Shown: positions 25,637-34,928 of the stretch, in pieces | Layout of the letters: each line of letters begins with the position of its first letter | Position numbering within the stretch: position 1 is the first letter of the stretch | Assembly: GCF_005048225.1 (NCBI RefSeq) | Contig: NZ_SUNI01000013.1 | Coordinates: 62,001 to 126,000, forward strand | Reading direction: 5' to 3' | DNA: 64,000 nucleotides | Source of the DNA: Paracoccus gahaiensis | Lineage (GTDB): Bacteria > Pseudomonadota > Alphaproteobacteria > Rhodobacterales > Rhodobacteraceae | Position numbers and translations under genes: made by a program | Notes under the pieces: generated by a model | Told to the model about the DNA's origin: nothing | Databases searched by the model: none | The model's input: only the letters and a program-made list of their open reading frames with translations

Positions 25637-26172
25637 GCAACCTGAGCCCCCGCGCCTTCATCAGCCCCGAATTCCTGATCCGCGAGGCCCGCGAGATCTG
25701 GGAGATGACCGGCGCCGCCCGCCTGCGCCAGCAGGTCTTCGTGATCGAACAGGGCCTGTTCACCGGCCATGACCGCGACGGGGTGGATCAGATCGCCACG
25801 CCGCTGGTCGCGCTGTCCACGCTGGCGGGCGAACCCGCCGAGGTGGTGGGCTGCGTGCGCATCCACCAGTCCGAACCCGGCATCTGGTGGGGCACGCGGC
25901 TGGCCGTGGCATCCGACTATCGCCGCGTGGGCCGGCTTGGGGCCGAGCTGATCCGGCTGGCCGTCAGCACGGCCAACGGGCGCGGCTGCACGGAATTCCA
26001 CGCCCATGTGCAGGTCCAGAACGTGCCCCTGTTCCGCCGCCTGCATTGGACCGTCCAAGATGAGGTCACGCTGCATGGCGCCCCCCATGCGCATATGACG
26101 GCCTCGCTGCCGCACTACCCGGCGATCCCCGATCCCGGCACGGGCTTCACCTCGCGCGCCCGGAGGGTGTGA
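25633..26172 (+). CDS. nitE: Nit1C GNAT acyltransferase (MSMEG_0567 family)
   Basis: A 179-residue GNAT protein. The acetyl-CoA loop is seen as DYRRVGRLGAELIRLAV, preceded by the beta-4 strand VGCVRIHQSEPGIWWGTRLAVA. QVQNVPLFRRLHW is the usual late segment. It belongs to the acyltransferase family found only in Nit1 clusters. The start overlaps nitD by 4 bp. The acceptor is unknown. Confidence 0.88.
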   Translation: MSNLSPRAFISPEFLIREAREIWEMTGAARLRQQVFVIEQGLFTGHDRDGVDQIATPLVALSTLAGEPAEVVGCVRIHQSEPGIWWGTRLAVASDYRRVGRLGAELIRLAVSTANGRGCTEFHAHVQVQNVPLFRRLHWTVQDEVTLHGAPHAHMTASLPHYPAIPDPGTGFTSRARRV

Positions 26173-27143
26173 TGGATCTGACCGCCCTTGCCGCGCGTCT
26201 GGCCGCGCATCCTTCGATCCGGGGCAAGCTGCAGATCGCGGATGCCACGCGGGCCCTGGGTCTGGACGCCGCCTCGCCCGGCGCGCCCGGCGACGATGCG
26301 GCCGCCCTGCCGCGCCCGGACGGAGGCTGGGATCTGCTGGCGGGCGAGGGCTTCATGCCGCAATTCGTGGCCGACGATCCGTGGTTCGCGGGCTGGTGCG
26401 GGGTGATGGTGAACCTCTCCGACATCGCCGCGATGGGGGGCCGGGCCAGCGCGCTGCTGAATGCGGTCTGGGCGCCGGATGCCGCCAGCGCCGCACCGCT
26501 GCTGGCGGGTCTGCGCGATGCGGCACAGGCCTATGGCGTGCCCATCGTCGGCGGGCACACGAACCTCGGCGCGCCGGCGCTGAACCTGGCCGTTTCGGTC
26601 ACCGGGCAGGCGCAGCGGCTGATCTCCAGCTTCGCGGCGCGGCCCGGCGATGCGCTGATCGCCGCCATCGACCACCGGGGCGGCTATCGCCCCAGCTTCG
26701 ACAACTGGTGCGCGGCGTTGGACGCGCCCCATGACCAGTTGCGGGGTGATCTGAACCTGCTGCCCGAACTGGCCCGCGCCGGGCTGGTCGAGGCCGGCAA
26801 GGATATCAGCCAGGGCGGCATCGTCGGCACCGCGCTGATGCTGGCCGAATGCTCGCGCTGCGGCTTTCGCATCGACGTGGACGCCCTCCCCCTGCCCCCC
26901 GGCACGGATCTTGAGCGCTGGCTGCGCAGCTTCCCCAGCTTCGGTTTCCTGCTGTCGGTGCGCCCCGACCATGCCGCCGAGGTCTGCGGACGCTTCAACA
27001 ACCGCGACATCACCGCCGTCGTCATCGGCACCGCCACCGCCACCCCCCGGATCGAGCTGTCTCGCGCCACGCAGACGGCCACGTTCTGGGATCACCGCGA
27101 CCGGCCCTATCTGGGCCTGACCAGGGACCACGCCCATGCCTGA
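26172..27143 (+). CDS. nitF: Nit1C AIR synthase-related protein (Sll0787 family)
   Basis: A 323-residue protein with the PurM/SelD-like ATP-binding fold: the glycine/aspartate pattern GDDAAALPRPDGGWDLLAGEG, NLSDIAAMGGRASALLN, and GKDISQGGIVGTALMLAE. Such proteins use ATP to activate an amide or formyl oxygen, so it may phosphorylate a carbonyl in the pathway product. Start 26172 overlaps the nitE stop by one base (TGATG) after a GGAGGG site. Confidence 0.88.
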   Translation: MDLTALAARLAAHPSIRGKLQIADATRALGLDAASPGAPGDDAAALPRPDGGWDLLAGEGFMPQFVADDPWFAGWCGVMVNLSDIAAMGGRASALLNAVWAPDAASAAPLLAGLRDAAQAYGVPIVGGHTNLGAPALNLAVSVTGQAQRLISSFAARPGDALIAAIDHRGGYRPSFDNWCAALDAPHDQLRGDLNLLPELARAGLVEAGKDISQGGIVGTALMLAECSRCGFRIDVDALPLPPGTDLERWLRSFPSFGFLLSVRPDHAAEVCGRFNNRDITAVVIGTATATPRIELSRATQTATFWDHRDRPYLGLTRDHAHA

Positions 27144-27414
27144 GGTTCATTTCACCCTCCGCTGGCCCGATGGGACCGAGGAGAACTGCTATTCCCCCTC
27201 GACCGCAATCCACCAGCATCTGTCCGCCGGCACCGCCTATCCGATGCCCGATTTCCTGACCCGCGCCCGCGCCGGGCTGAACGCCGCCTCGGACCGGGTG
27301 GCCGCGAAATACGGCTATGCCTGTTCCTCCGCGCTGGATCAGCTTGCCCGGATCGAGGCGCGCGCCGCCACCCAACCGGCAGACGGGCAGGTCACCTGCC
27401 TGCAGCTCATCTGA
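27136..27414 (+). CDS. nitG: Nit1C small protein (MSMEG_0570/Sll0788 family)
   Basis: A 92-residue soluble protein (EVHFTLRWPDGTEENCYSPS, then GYACSSALDQLARIEARA) of the nitrogen-starvation small protein family. Two cysteines are notable (residues about 18 and 63). Role unknown. It overlaps nitF by 8 bp and is 11 bp from nitH, so it belongs to the same transcript. Confidence 0.85.
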   Translation: MPEVHFTLRWPDGTEENCYSPSTAIHQHLSAGTAYPMPDFLTRARAGLNAASDRVAAKYGYACSSALDQLARIEARAATQPADGQVTCLQLI

Positions 27415-27425
27415 AAGGGCCCGCC

Positions 27426-28670
27426 ATGACCATTCCGCATCTTCCCGTCATCATCATCGGCGGCGGCCAGGCCGGCCTGTCGGTCAGCTGGTATCTGTGC
27501 GCCGAAGGGATCGAGCATCTGGTGCTGGAACGCCACCGCCGCTTTGAAAGCTGGCGCAACAACCGGTGGGACAGCTTCTGCCTGGTCACGCCGAACTGGC
27601 AATGCCGCCTGCCCGGCTGGCCCTATCGCGGGCCGGACCCGGACGGCTTCATGCTGAAGGACCAGATCGTGGACTATGTGGACGGCTTCGCCGACAGCTT
27701 CGATCCGCCGCTGCGCGAGGGCGTCGATGTCACACGGGTCTGGCAGCAGGGCGGGGTCTATCACTTGACCACCAGCCTCGGCGTCTTCACCGCCGATCAG
27801 GTCGTGGTGGCGACGGGCGGCTATGACAGCCCCATCGTCCCGCCCTATGCGGCGAAGATCGACCCGGCCATCACCCAGATGCATTCGCGCGATTACCGCA
27901 GGCCGTCGCAACTGCCCCAAGGTGGCACGCTGATCGTGGGCACCGGCCAGTCCGGCGTGCAGCTGATGGAGGATCTGCACCGCGACGGGCGCCCGGTCCA
28001 TCTGGCCGTGGGCCCCGCGCCGCGCAGCCCGCGCAGATATCGCGGGCGCGACGCGACCGACTGGCTGCATGATGCGGGCCATTACCAGATCACCATCGAC
28101 CGCCATCCCGACCCGGCCAAGGCCCTGTCACAGACCAACCATTACATGTCGGGCCGCGACGGCGGCAAGGAGATCGACCTGCGCAGGTTCGCGCTGGAGG
28201 GCGTGCGGCTCTACGGCTCCCTGGCGGGGGCGTCGGGAACCGGCGTGCAGTTCCTGCCCGATCTGGAGAAGAACCTCGACGATGCCGACCGCAGCTATGA
28301 GGGCATCCGCACCCAGATCGACGCCTGGATCGCCGCGCAGGGCATCGATGCGCCCGTCGAGCCGCCCTTCGTCAAGGTCTGGCGCCCCGATCGGGAGATC
28401 ACGCAGATCGACCTCGCGGACCAAGGCATCACCTCGATCCTCTGGGCCATCGGCTTCCGGCCCGATTATTCCTGGCTGGAGCTGGATTGCTTCGACAGCC
28501 ATGGGCGCCCCGAATACACGCGCGGCGTGACGCAGGTGCCCGGCGCCTATTTCATCGGGCTGGGCTGGCTGAACACCTGGGGCTCGGGGCGGTTTCTGGG
28601 CATCGACGAGGACAGCCGCCATCTGGCCGGGCAGATCGTCGCCCGCGACCGACGCCTGCGCGCCGCATGA
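27426..28670 (+). CDS. nitH: Nit1C flavoprotein oxidoreductase (MSMEG_0569 family)
   Basis: A 414-residue flavin monooxygenase-like enzyme: FAD motif IIGGGQAGLSVSWYL at the N-terminus, NADPH motif IVGTGQSGVQLMEDL near 175, FRPDYSWLE and a late FIGLGWLNTWGSG. It is the oxidoreductase partner in Nit1 clusters; substrate unknown. It is a distinct subfamily from the monooxygenase at 1219-3018. Its stop overlaps the next start by 4 bp. Confidence 0.9.
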   Translation: MTIPHLPVIIIGGGQAGLSVSWYLCAEGIEHLVLERHRRFESWRNNRWDSFCLVTPNWQCRLPGWPYRGPDPDGFMLKDQIVDYVDGFADSFDPPLREGVDVTRVWQQGGVYHLTTSLGVFTADQVVVATGGYDSPIVPPYAAKIDPAITQMHSRDYRRPSQLPQGGTLIVGTGQSGVQLMEDLHRDGRPVHLAVGPAPRSPRRYRGRDATDWLHDAGHYQITIDRHPDPAKALSQTNHYMSGRDGGKEIDLRRFALEGVRLYGSLAGASGTGVQFLPDLEKNLDDADRSYEGIRTQIDAWIAAQGIDAPVEPPFVKVWRPDREITQIDLADQGITSILWAIGFRPDYSWLELDCFDSHGRPEYTRGVTQVPGAYFIGLGWLNTWGSGRFLGIDEDSRHLAGQIVARDRRLRAA

Positions 28671-29503
28671 CCCTTGCCCGCGCACGGCCCGACGCCCATC
28701 CCCGCCTGCACGAGGACCATGTCCTCGGCATGGCCGAGATGGGCTATGCGGGCCTGTCGGAACAATGGCTGATGCGCCGGGCGGGCGATCTGCACTGGCG
28801 GCTGATCGCGCAGGCGATGGGTCAAAACCGCGCGGTCTTCACCTGCCCGCAAGGCCAGCCGCTCTACGCCGCCTTCTGCGCGACCAGCCTGCGGCTGACG
28901 GCGGCCCCCGAGCTGGGCGATGCGCTGCGCCTGTCGGGCAGGCTTGGCCAGCTGGGGCATGGCCGCCTGGCCTCGGTCCAGAAGATCGAGGCCGGGGGGC
29001 GTCTGATCGGGCGCATGATCCTGATCTCGGCCTTCGTGGGGCGCACCGACCCGGGGTCGAACCACGGGATCGTGCGGCGGGCGCCGCGCATCCTGGCTCT
29101 GCCCCCGCCCGCCCCGCGCGTGGCGCAGGTGCTGGCGCATCACGCCGCCCGCATCGCCCGCGCGCGGCCCATGCCGGATGGCCAGCAGACCCGCCTGCTG
29201 CCCTGCCCCGTGCTGGAGTTCAACGCGGCCGGGCTGCTCTACTTCCCCAGCTATGCCGCGCTGGCCGAGCGCGCCGATTGCGCGCTTGGCGGGCGCATGG
29301 ATCGCCGGATCCTGGCCCGCGACGTGGTCTATCTGGGCAATGTCGCGCCGGGCGAGGAAGTCGATGCCATCCTGTGCCGCCAACCCGCCCGGACGCTGTG
29401 CCGGCTTGCGACGCCCGAGGGGCGGGTTCTGGCCCTGATGCGCAGCCGCTTTCGGGCAGCCGAACCCGGCCTGTCCTCAAACACAGGCGACAGGACAGCC
29501 TGA
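28667..29503 (+). CDS. LnmK-like (Pnap_2097-type) biosynthetic protein appended to the nit cluster
   Basis: A 278-residue protein with two apparent hot-dog halves: first GYAGLSEQWLMRRAGDLHW, second VLEFNAAGLLYFPSYAALAERAD and VVYLGNVAPGEEVDAILC. It looks like the LnmK bifunctional acyltransferase/decarboxylase family or its Pnap_2097 branch, which I recall as a companion of some Nit1 clusters. The 4-bp ATGA overlap with nitH shows it is part of the operon. It could supply an acyl chain to the pathway, consistent with a secondary-metabolite-like product. Family assignment is from memory of motifs. Confidence 0.65.
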   Translation: MTLARARPDAHPRLHEDHVLGMAEMGYAGLSEQWLMRRAGDLHWRLIAQAMGQNRAVFTCPQGQPLYAAFCATSLRLTAAPELGDALRLSGRLGQLGHGRLASVQKIEAGGRLIGRMILISAFVGRTDPGSNHGIVRRAPRILALPPPAPRVAQVLAHHAARIARARPMPDGQQTRLLPCPVLEFNAAGLLYFPSYAALAERADCALGGRMDRRILARDVVYLGNVAPGEEVDAILCRQPARTLCRLATPEGRVLALMRSRFRAAEPGLSSNTGDRTA

Positions 29504-29605
29504 CGTCTTGAGCTTTTCGCGCCAGTGCGACAGAGTCATGACGCAACGTCGCAGTCCCGGTTGCCTGATGCGCGGGCAGGTGCGACATAAGTGGACAGGC
29601 GCGCG

Positions 29606-30499
29606 ATGACCCAACAGCTTCCCCCCTTGAACCCGCTCAAGGCCTTCGAGGCGGCGGCGCGACTGAACAGCCTCACCCTGGCCGCCGAGGAGCTGAACGT
29701 CAGCCAGGTAGCCGTCAGCCGTCAGGTCAAGGTGCTGGAGGAATATCTGGGCGTCGCGCTCTTCCGCCGCCTGCATCGCGGGATCGAGGTCACGCGCGAG
29801 GGCCAGCGCCTGTTCGAGGGCGTCACGCAGGCTTTCTTCGACATTTCGGCGGCGGCGCGGCTGGTGTCGCGGCGGGGCCGTCGGGACATCCTGTCGATCC
29901 AGTCCTACACCACCTTCTCGCAGCGCTGGCTGATCCCGCGGCTGGCCCGGTTCCACGACGCCAATCCGCGGATCGAGGTGCGGCTGTCCTCGTCCACCGC
30001 GCCGGTGGATTTCGAGACGCAGAACCTGGATGCCGCGATCCGGTCGGGGCGGGGCGACTGGCCAACGCTCAATTCCGAAAAGCTGGCGCAGATCGATCTG
30101 GTGCCGGTCTGCTCGCCCACCCTGCTGGCCACGGGCAAGCTGAAGGTGCCCGCCGATCTCGCCAAGGTGCGGCTGCTGCATTCGATGGCGCGACCGAATG
30201 ACTGGGCGGCCTGGATCGCGGATGCGGGCGCGGGGATCGACCCCACGCCCGGCATCCGCTTCGAGAACTCGGCCCTGGCCTACGAGGCCGCGCTGCTGGA
30301 CATCGGCGTGGCCATCGCCGTGCGGCCCTTCGTGACGCGCCAGCTGCAATCGGGGGCGCTGGTCATGCCCTTCGAGCATATCTGCCCGACGACCGAGGGC
30401 TATCACATCACCTGGCCCACCAATGTGACCCCCTCGGCGCCGCTGGTGAAGTTCCTCGACTGGATCAAGGAGCAGATGGCGACCGACGCCGCCATCTGA
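29606..30499 (+). CDS. LysR-family regulator (GcvA-like)
   Basis: A 297-residue LysR protein. The helix-turn-helix is LTLAAEELNVSQVAVSRQVKVLE; the rest is a substrate-binding-like domain (DAAIRSGRGDW, DIGVAIAVRPFVTRQL) typical of the GcvA/AmpR group. ATG 29606 is preferred to GTG 29591. It follows the nit cluster by about 100 bp in the same direction, but ends 4 bp from the convergent acyl-CoA synthetase gene. It probably controls the catabolic operon to its right rather than nit; this is uncertain. Confidence 0.85.
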   Translation: MTQQLPPLNPLKAFEAAARLNSLTLAAEELNVSQVAVSRQVKVLEEYLGVALFRRLHRGIEVTREGQRLFEGVTQAFFDISAAARLVSRRGRRDILSIQSYTTFSQRWLIPRLARFHDANPRIEVRLSSSTAPVDFETQNLDAAIRSGRGDWPTLNSEKLAQIDLVPVCSPTLLATGKLKVPADLAKVRLLHSMARPNDWAAWIADAGAGIDPTPGIRFENSALAYEAALLDIGVAIAVRPFVTRQLQSGALVMPFEHICPTTEGYHITWPTNVTPSAPLVKFLDWIKEQMATDAAI

Positions 30500-30503
30500 A
30501 GGG

Positions 30504-32567
30504 TCAGGACAGGACGACCAGACCGTCCGCCGCGCGGGCGCCCTGCCCCTGGGGCAGCACGAAGAGCGGGTTGATCTCGGCCTCGGAGAGACGGTCGTCC
30601 AGCGCGCAGGCCATGTCCGAGAAGGCCAGGACCGCATCGGTCAGTGCCTCGATATCCGCCGCGGGCTTGCCCCGGAACCCGGTCAGCAGGGCCGAGCATT
30701 TCAGGCTGTGGATCATCTGCACCGCCCCCGCGCGGTCCAAGGGCAGCAGCCGCAAGGCCACGTCCTGATACAGCTCGGTCGTCACGCCCCCCGCGCCCAG
30801 CAGGATATAGGCCCCCAGCTGCGGATCGCGGTTGTAGCCCAGGATCATCTCGACCCCGCCGGTAATCAGCTCCTGCACCAGGAACCCGTCCACCGCGGCA
30901 TCGGTGTGGCTCTTGACCCGCTCCAGCATCTCGGCACAGGCCTGCGCCACGTCGGCGGGCTGGATGCCCACGGCGACGCCGCCGACCTCGGTCTTGTGCA
31001 GGATCTCGGAGGAGAGGATCTTGATGACCACCGGCCCGTCGAAGGCCGCCGCCGCCTCGCCCGCCGCCTCGGGCGTGGCCGCCGTCACCTCGCGGGTGAC
31101 CGGCACGCCGAAGCGGGCATAGAGGTCCTTGGCATCCGCCTCGTTCAGCGCGCCCGATGTCAGGTGGCTGCTGTCGAAGACCGCGACGGGCCGCGCATCC
31201 GCCGTCACCACCTCGCGCGGCAGCAGCGCCGACAGGGCCGAGGCGCAGCTTTCCGGCGCGCCATAGGCGGCGATGCCGTTGCGGTTCAGGTGGCGCACGA
31301 TGTTCGGGGCCTCGGGGCTGACATAGACCATCAGCGGCTTGTCGGTGATCGACATCGCCTCCTGCACCGCGTCCGAGACCAGCTCGGGCTGCGCGATCGA
31401 GGACGATCCCGCCACCACGATGATCGCGTCATAGGACGCGCTTTCCGCCAGGATCTTCAGGATCGCGCGGAACAGGTCGGGGCGGATGCCCGCCAGCGTC
31501 ACGTCGATCGGGTTGCGGTCCAGCACGGCTTCCTTCAGGTCCAGCGCCAGCAGCTTGGCCGCCGTGTCGGCATCGGGGGCGGGCATCTCCAGCCCCGACA
31601 GGCCGACATTGTCGGCCACGACCGTCGCCGCGCCGCCGGTCGAGGTGACGATGGCCACGCGGTTGCCCTTCAGCCGGCGTCCCGCCGCCAGGGCCGCCGG
31701 GATGTCCAGCAGGTCCGCGAAGGTCTGCGCGCGGATGATCCCCAGCTGGCGGAACAGCGCGTCATAGACCTCGTCGGCACCTGCCAGCGCGCCGGTATGC
31801 GACACGGCGGACCGCGCCCCGGATTCGGACCGCCCGACCTTGTAGACGACGATCTGCTTGCCCGCCGCCCGGACCTTTTCGGCCGCCGCGCGGAAGGCGG
31901 TCACGTTGCGGATGGTCTCCAGATACATGGCGATGACGGTCGTGGACGGATCATCGGCCAGGGTGGCCAGGAAATCCGCGACCTCCAGATCGCATTCGTT
32001 GCCGGTCGCGACCAGCTTGGAGAACCCGATCCCCCGCCCGATGGCCCGCGACAGAAGCGAGCCCAGGATGCCGCCCGACTGCGACAGAAGCGCGATGGGG
32101 CCGGTGGTGAAATCCTCCATCTCCATCGCGCCCGAGGCGGTCAGGGCGATGCGGTCGGTCAGGTTGACCAGACCGATGGTGTTCGGGCCCAGGATGCGCA
32201 TGTCACCCGCCGCCTCGCGCAGCGCGTCCTGACGTGCGCGGCCTTCCTCGCCCGCCTCGCCAAAGCCGGAGGCCAGCACCACGCAGGCGCGCGTCCCGGC
32301 CTCGGCCAGCTGGCGCACCGCGTCGATCACGCGGTTCGCGCCGACCAGCACCAGCCCCAGATCGGGCGCCTCGGGCAGATCACGCGGATCGGCATAGGCC
32401 TTCAGCCCCGCGACCGTGTCGGATTTCGGGTTGATCGGATAGATCGTGCCCTTGTAGCCGTTGGCCTGCAGATAGGCGATCGGCCGCCCGGTCAGCTTGG
32501 CCGGATCGTTCGAGGCGCCGACCACGGCCACGCTTTTCGGGTTCAGGATGGCGTCGATGACGGACAT
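30504..32567 (-). CDS. ADP-forming acyl-CoA synthetase (acetyl-CoA synthetase II-like)
   Basis: A 687-residue single-chain alpha-beta fusion. The CoA-binding Rossmann domain comes first (SVAVVGASNDPAKLTGRP), then ligase domains with the phospho-histidine candidate H257 (SHTGAL), and a C-terminal ATP-grasp domain (VVIKILSSEILHKTEVGGV). It would interconvert an acyl-CoA, ADP and phosphate with the acid, CoA and ATP. Start 32567 has GAGG upstream and lies 8 bp after the hydratase stop. It is the last gene of the minus-strand run from 41458. Confidence 0.88.
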   Translation of the reverse strand: MSVIDAILNPKSVAVVGASNDPAKLTGRPIAYLQANGYKGTIYPINPKSDTVAGLKAYADPRDLPEAPDLGLVLVGANRVIDAVRQLAEAGTRACVVLASGFGEAGEEGRARQDALREAAGDMRILGPNTIGLVNLTDRIALTASGAMEMEDFTTGPIALLSQSGGILGSLLSRAIGRGIGFSKLVATGNECDLEVADFLATLADDPSTTVIAMYLETIRNVTAFRAAAEKVRAAGKQIVVYKVGRSESGARSAVSHTGALAGADEVYDALFRQLGIIRAQTFADLLDIPAALAAGRRLKGNRVAIVTSTGGAATVVADNVGLSGLEMPAPDADTAAKLLALDLKEAVLDRNPIDVTLAGIRPDLFRAILKILAESASYDAIIVVAGSSSIAQPELVSDAVQEAMSITDKPLMVYVSPEAPNIVRHLNRNGIAAYGAPESCASALSALLPREVVTADARPVAVFDSSHLTSGALNEADAKDLYARFGVPVTREVTAATPEAAGEAAAAFDGPVVIKILSSEILHKTEVGGVAVGIQPADVAQACAEMLERVKSHTDAAVDGFLVQELITGGVEMILGYNRDPQLGAYILLGAGGVTTELYQDVALRLLPLDRAGAVQMIHSLKCSALLTGFRGKPAADIEALTDAVLAFSDMACALDDRLSEAEINPLFVLPQGQGARAADGLVVLS

Positions 32568-32575
32568 GTCGGACC

Positions 32576-33376
32576 TCATTTGCCGGTCTTTGCAAGGAAT
32601 TCCTCGACCGAGGCGCGATGCTCGGCGGTGGTATAGCAGATCGCCTGCGCCTCGCGGCCCAAGGCAAAGACCTGCTCGTCGGTGGATTCGAAGGTCTTGT
32701 CGAGGATCGCCTTGGTCAGCGCGATGGCGGCGGGTGATCCGATGGTCAGCTCCTCGGCCCAGGCCTGCGCCTGCTCCAGCAGGTCCTCGCGCGACGCGAT
32801 GCGGTCGATCATGCCGATGGCCAGGGCCTCGTCGGGCTCGACCACGCGGGCGGTCAGGATCAGTTCCTTGGCCTTGGACAGCCCGACGCGGCGGGGCAGG
32901 AAATACATGCCGCCGCCGTCGGACACGAGGCCGCGCTTGACGAAGCTCATCGACATCTTGGCGCCTTCGGCCGCGATGATGAAATCGCAGGCCAGCGCCA
33001 TGTCGAGGCCCAGCCCGAAGGCCGCGCCGTTCACCGCCGCGATCACCGGCTTGGAGATGCCGTGGATGGCGGCCACGCCCTTGTGCGTGCTCTGCTGACG
33101 CTTCCAGCCGTTGAAGGCCACCTCGCCCGCCGGCGCATCCAGCCGCGCCCGCATGCCGCCGATGTCGCCGCCCGAGCAGAACCCCTTGCCCGCGCCGGTC
33201 AGGATGATGCCGCGCACGGCCTTGTCGGCGCCCGCCTCCTCAAAGGCGGCGATCAGTTCGGCGCGCATCTGGTCGTTGATCGCATTGCGCAGATCGGGGC
33301 GGTTCAAGGTGATGGTGGCGATGGCGTTCTTGTGGGTGACGGCCACGAATTCGGCCTGCCGCGTGATGGCGTTCAT
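32576..33376 (-). CDS. Enoyl-CoA hydratase/isomerase family protein
   Basis: A 266-residue crotonase-fold protein: NRPDLRNAIN, the oxyanion-hole loop GKGFCSGGDIGGM, and AAFGLGLDMALACDFIIAA. By eye, the residue matching one of the two catalytic glutamates of rat hydratase is not Glu (FVKRGLVSDGGGMY), while the other appears kept (KAKELILTA), so hydratase versus isomerase activity is open. ATG 33376 follows AGAGGAG. It is coupled to the acyl-CoA synthetase. Confidence 0.88.
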   Translation of the reverse strand: MNAITRQAEFVAVTHKNAIATITLNRPDLRNAINDQMRAELIAAFEEAGADKAVRGIILTGAGKGFCSGGDIGGMRARLDAPAGEVAFNGWKRQQSTHKGVAAIHGISKPVIAAVNGAAFGLGLDMALACDFIIAAEGAKMSMSFVKRGLVSDGGGMYFLPRRVGLSKAKELILTARVVEPDEALAIGMIDRIASREDLLEQAQAWAEELTIGSPAAIALTKAILDKTFESTDEQVFALGREAQAICYTTAEHRASVEEFLAKTGK

Positions 33377-33502
33377 GATGGGCTCCTCTGGGTGATGGCG
33401 GGGCTGCGGGCTCCTCTCCCGTGCGCCGTCCTTGAAGACAGGAATGCAAAAGCGCGGGATATCTCGCAACCGACCATAGGGCGGGTCTTGGCCAAGGAAT
33501 TG

Positions 33503-34867
33503 TCAGGCTTGGATCAGGGTCAGCGCGCCGGGCAGGTCGCGGCCGGTCAGGATGGTCTGGCGCAGCGCGTCCGCATCGCGCGCGGACAGCGCCGTCGCGG
33601 CCAGTTCGTCGAATTTCGCGGCACGCTCGGCGGCGCTCAGCGGGTCTTCGGGGTCGCCCTTGCGGGTCTTCTGCAGATGGTCCAGCACCCGGCCATCGCT
33701 CAACCGCACGCGCAGCCGCGCCATGCGCTTGCGGGGATAGAGCGCCGCCAGATCCTCGTCCCACGCGACCGAGATGCGGGGCACAAGCGCCCGGATGCGC
33801 GGATCGGCCAAGGCCGCGGGCGTGAAGGCGGACAAGCGCACGGCGCCCAGGATCAGATCGGCGGCCAGACAATATTGCAGGCTGAACCGCGCCGCCTGCG
33901 CCGTGGTCGGATCGGGGTTGTCGCACATCGACTTGGTGGCGCCATAGCCCTGCACCTCGATGGCCGTGATGTCCCCCGCACTGGCGCCCGCCTTGGCGCG
34001 CATCACGCGCAGCCCGTCGATGGCAGGGAAGATATGGCCGCAGCAGCCGTGGTTCTTGACGGTCATGCGGGTGATCGGCGTCCAGTCGCCCAGACCCTCC
34101 AGCGCCGCCTCCCAGGTGCCGGCGCTTTCGCTGGTGGCGGCGGCAAAGCCCATCGGCCCGTCCAGGGCGTTGGCGGCGGCGGTGGCGCCCCCGGCGGCGG
34201 CGGTGGCGGCCAGCAGCCCGGCCTCGGCGGCATGGCCGGGATGGATCGCCTTGGCCATCCCCGCGCCCTGCAGGTTCTGCTGATGCCCGCCCGCGAAGCT
34301 GGAGGCCAGCGCGACCGCATGGCCCATCTGCGCGGCGTCGCAACCCAAGAGCAACGCGCCTGCCGCCGCCGCCCCCATCGTGCCGATGGTCGCGGTGGTG
34401 TGCCAGAACCGGTAATGGCTGGGCTGGACAGCCAGCGACAGCCGGCAGCCCATCTCGTAGCCCGCGACGATGGCCCGGTGCAGATCCTCCAGCGAGGCGC
34501 CCCGGTGCTGCGCCAGGGCCAGCGCCGCCGCGATGGTCGGGCTGCCGGGGTGATAGCCGCCGTCGCGGAAGATGTCGTCAAATTCGACGATGTGGCTGGC
34601 GGTGCCGTTGATCAGCGCCGCCAGACGCGGGGCCATGCGGCGACCGTCCACATAGCAGACCGCCTCGCCGGGGCCCGCCTCATGCGCCAGCGCCTGTGCC
34701 AGGATCGTCGCGGGCGGCTGGTGGCAGCCCGGCAGCGTGGTCGCGAACCAGTCCAGCAGGGCCGAGCGCGCGGCCTCCTCGACCGCCGGTGTCAGCGGGC
34801 GGTCGCGCCAGCCGGCGACATGGGCGGCCAGCCGGGCCGGCGGGGAAAGCGTCGGGTTGCTGGTCAT
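33503..34867 (-). CDS. MmgE/PrpD family protein, copy 1
   Basis: A 454-residue protein with the helical PrpD fold: EEAARSALLDWFATTLPGC, NGTASHIVEFDDIF, HPGSPTIAAALA, GYEMGCRLS, FWHTTATIGTMGAAAAGA and KNHGCCGHIFPAIDG. The family includes 2-methylcitrate dehydratase and related hydro-lyases and isomerases acting on carboxylic acids. ATG 34867 was chosen for the AAGGACGG upstream. A second family member lies at 42972. The precise substrate is unknown; context suggests a carboxylate taken up by the Tct system. Confidence 0.88.
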   Translation of the reverse strand: MTSNPTLSPPARLAAHVAGWRDRPLTPAVEEAARSALLDWFATTLPGCHQPPATILAQALAHEAGPGEAVCYVDGRRMAPRLAALINGTASHIVEFDDIFRDGGYHPGSPTIAAALALAQHRGASLEDLHRAIVAGYEMGCRLSLAVQPSHYRFWHTTATIGTMGAAAAGALLLGCDAAQMGHAVALASSFAGGHQQNLQGAGMAKAIHPGHAAEAGLLAATAAAGGATAAANALDGPMGFAAATSESAGTWEAALEGLGDWTPITRMTVKNHGCCGHIFPAIDGLRVMRAKAGASAGDITAIEVQGYGATKSMCDNPDPTTAQAARFSLQYCLAADLILGAVRLSAFTPAALADPRIRALVPRISVAWDEDLAALYPRKRMARLRVRLSDGRVLDHLQKTRKGDPEDPLSAAERAAKFDELAATALSARDADALRQTILTGRDLPGALTLIQA

Positions 34868-34928
34868 CCTGGTCCGTCCTTCTTGCACCATGCCCCGAGG
34901 TCCCGAAAGACCGCGCCCGGGCGCCCGG

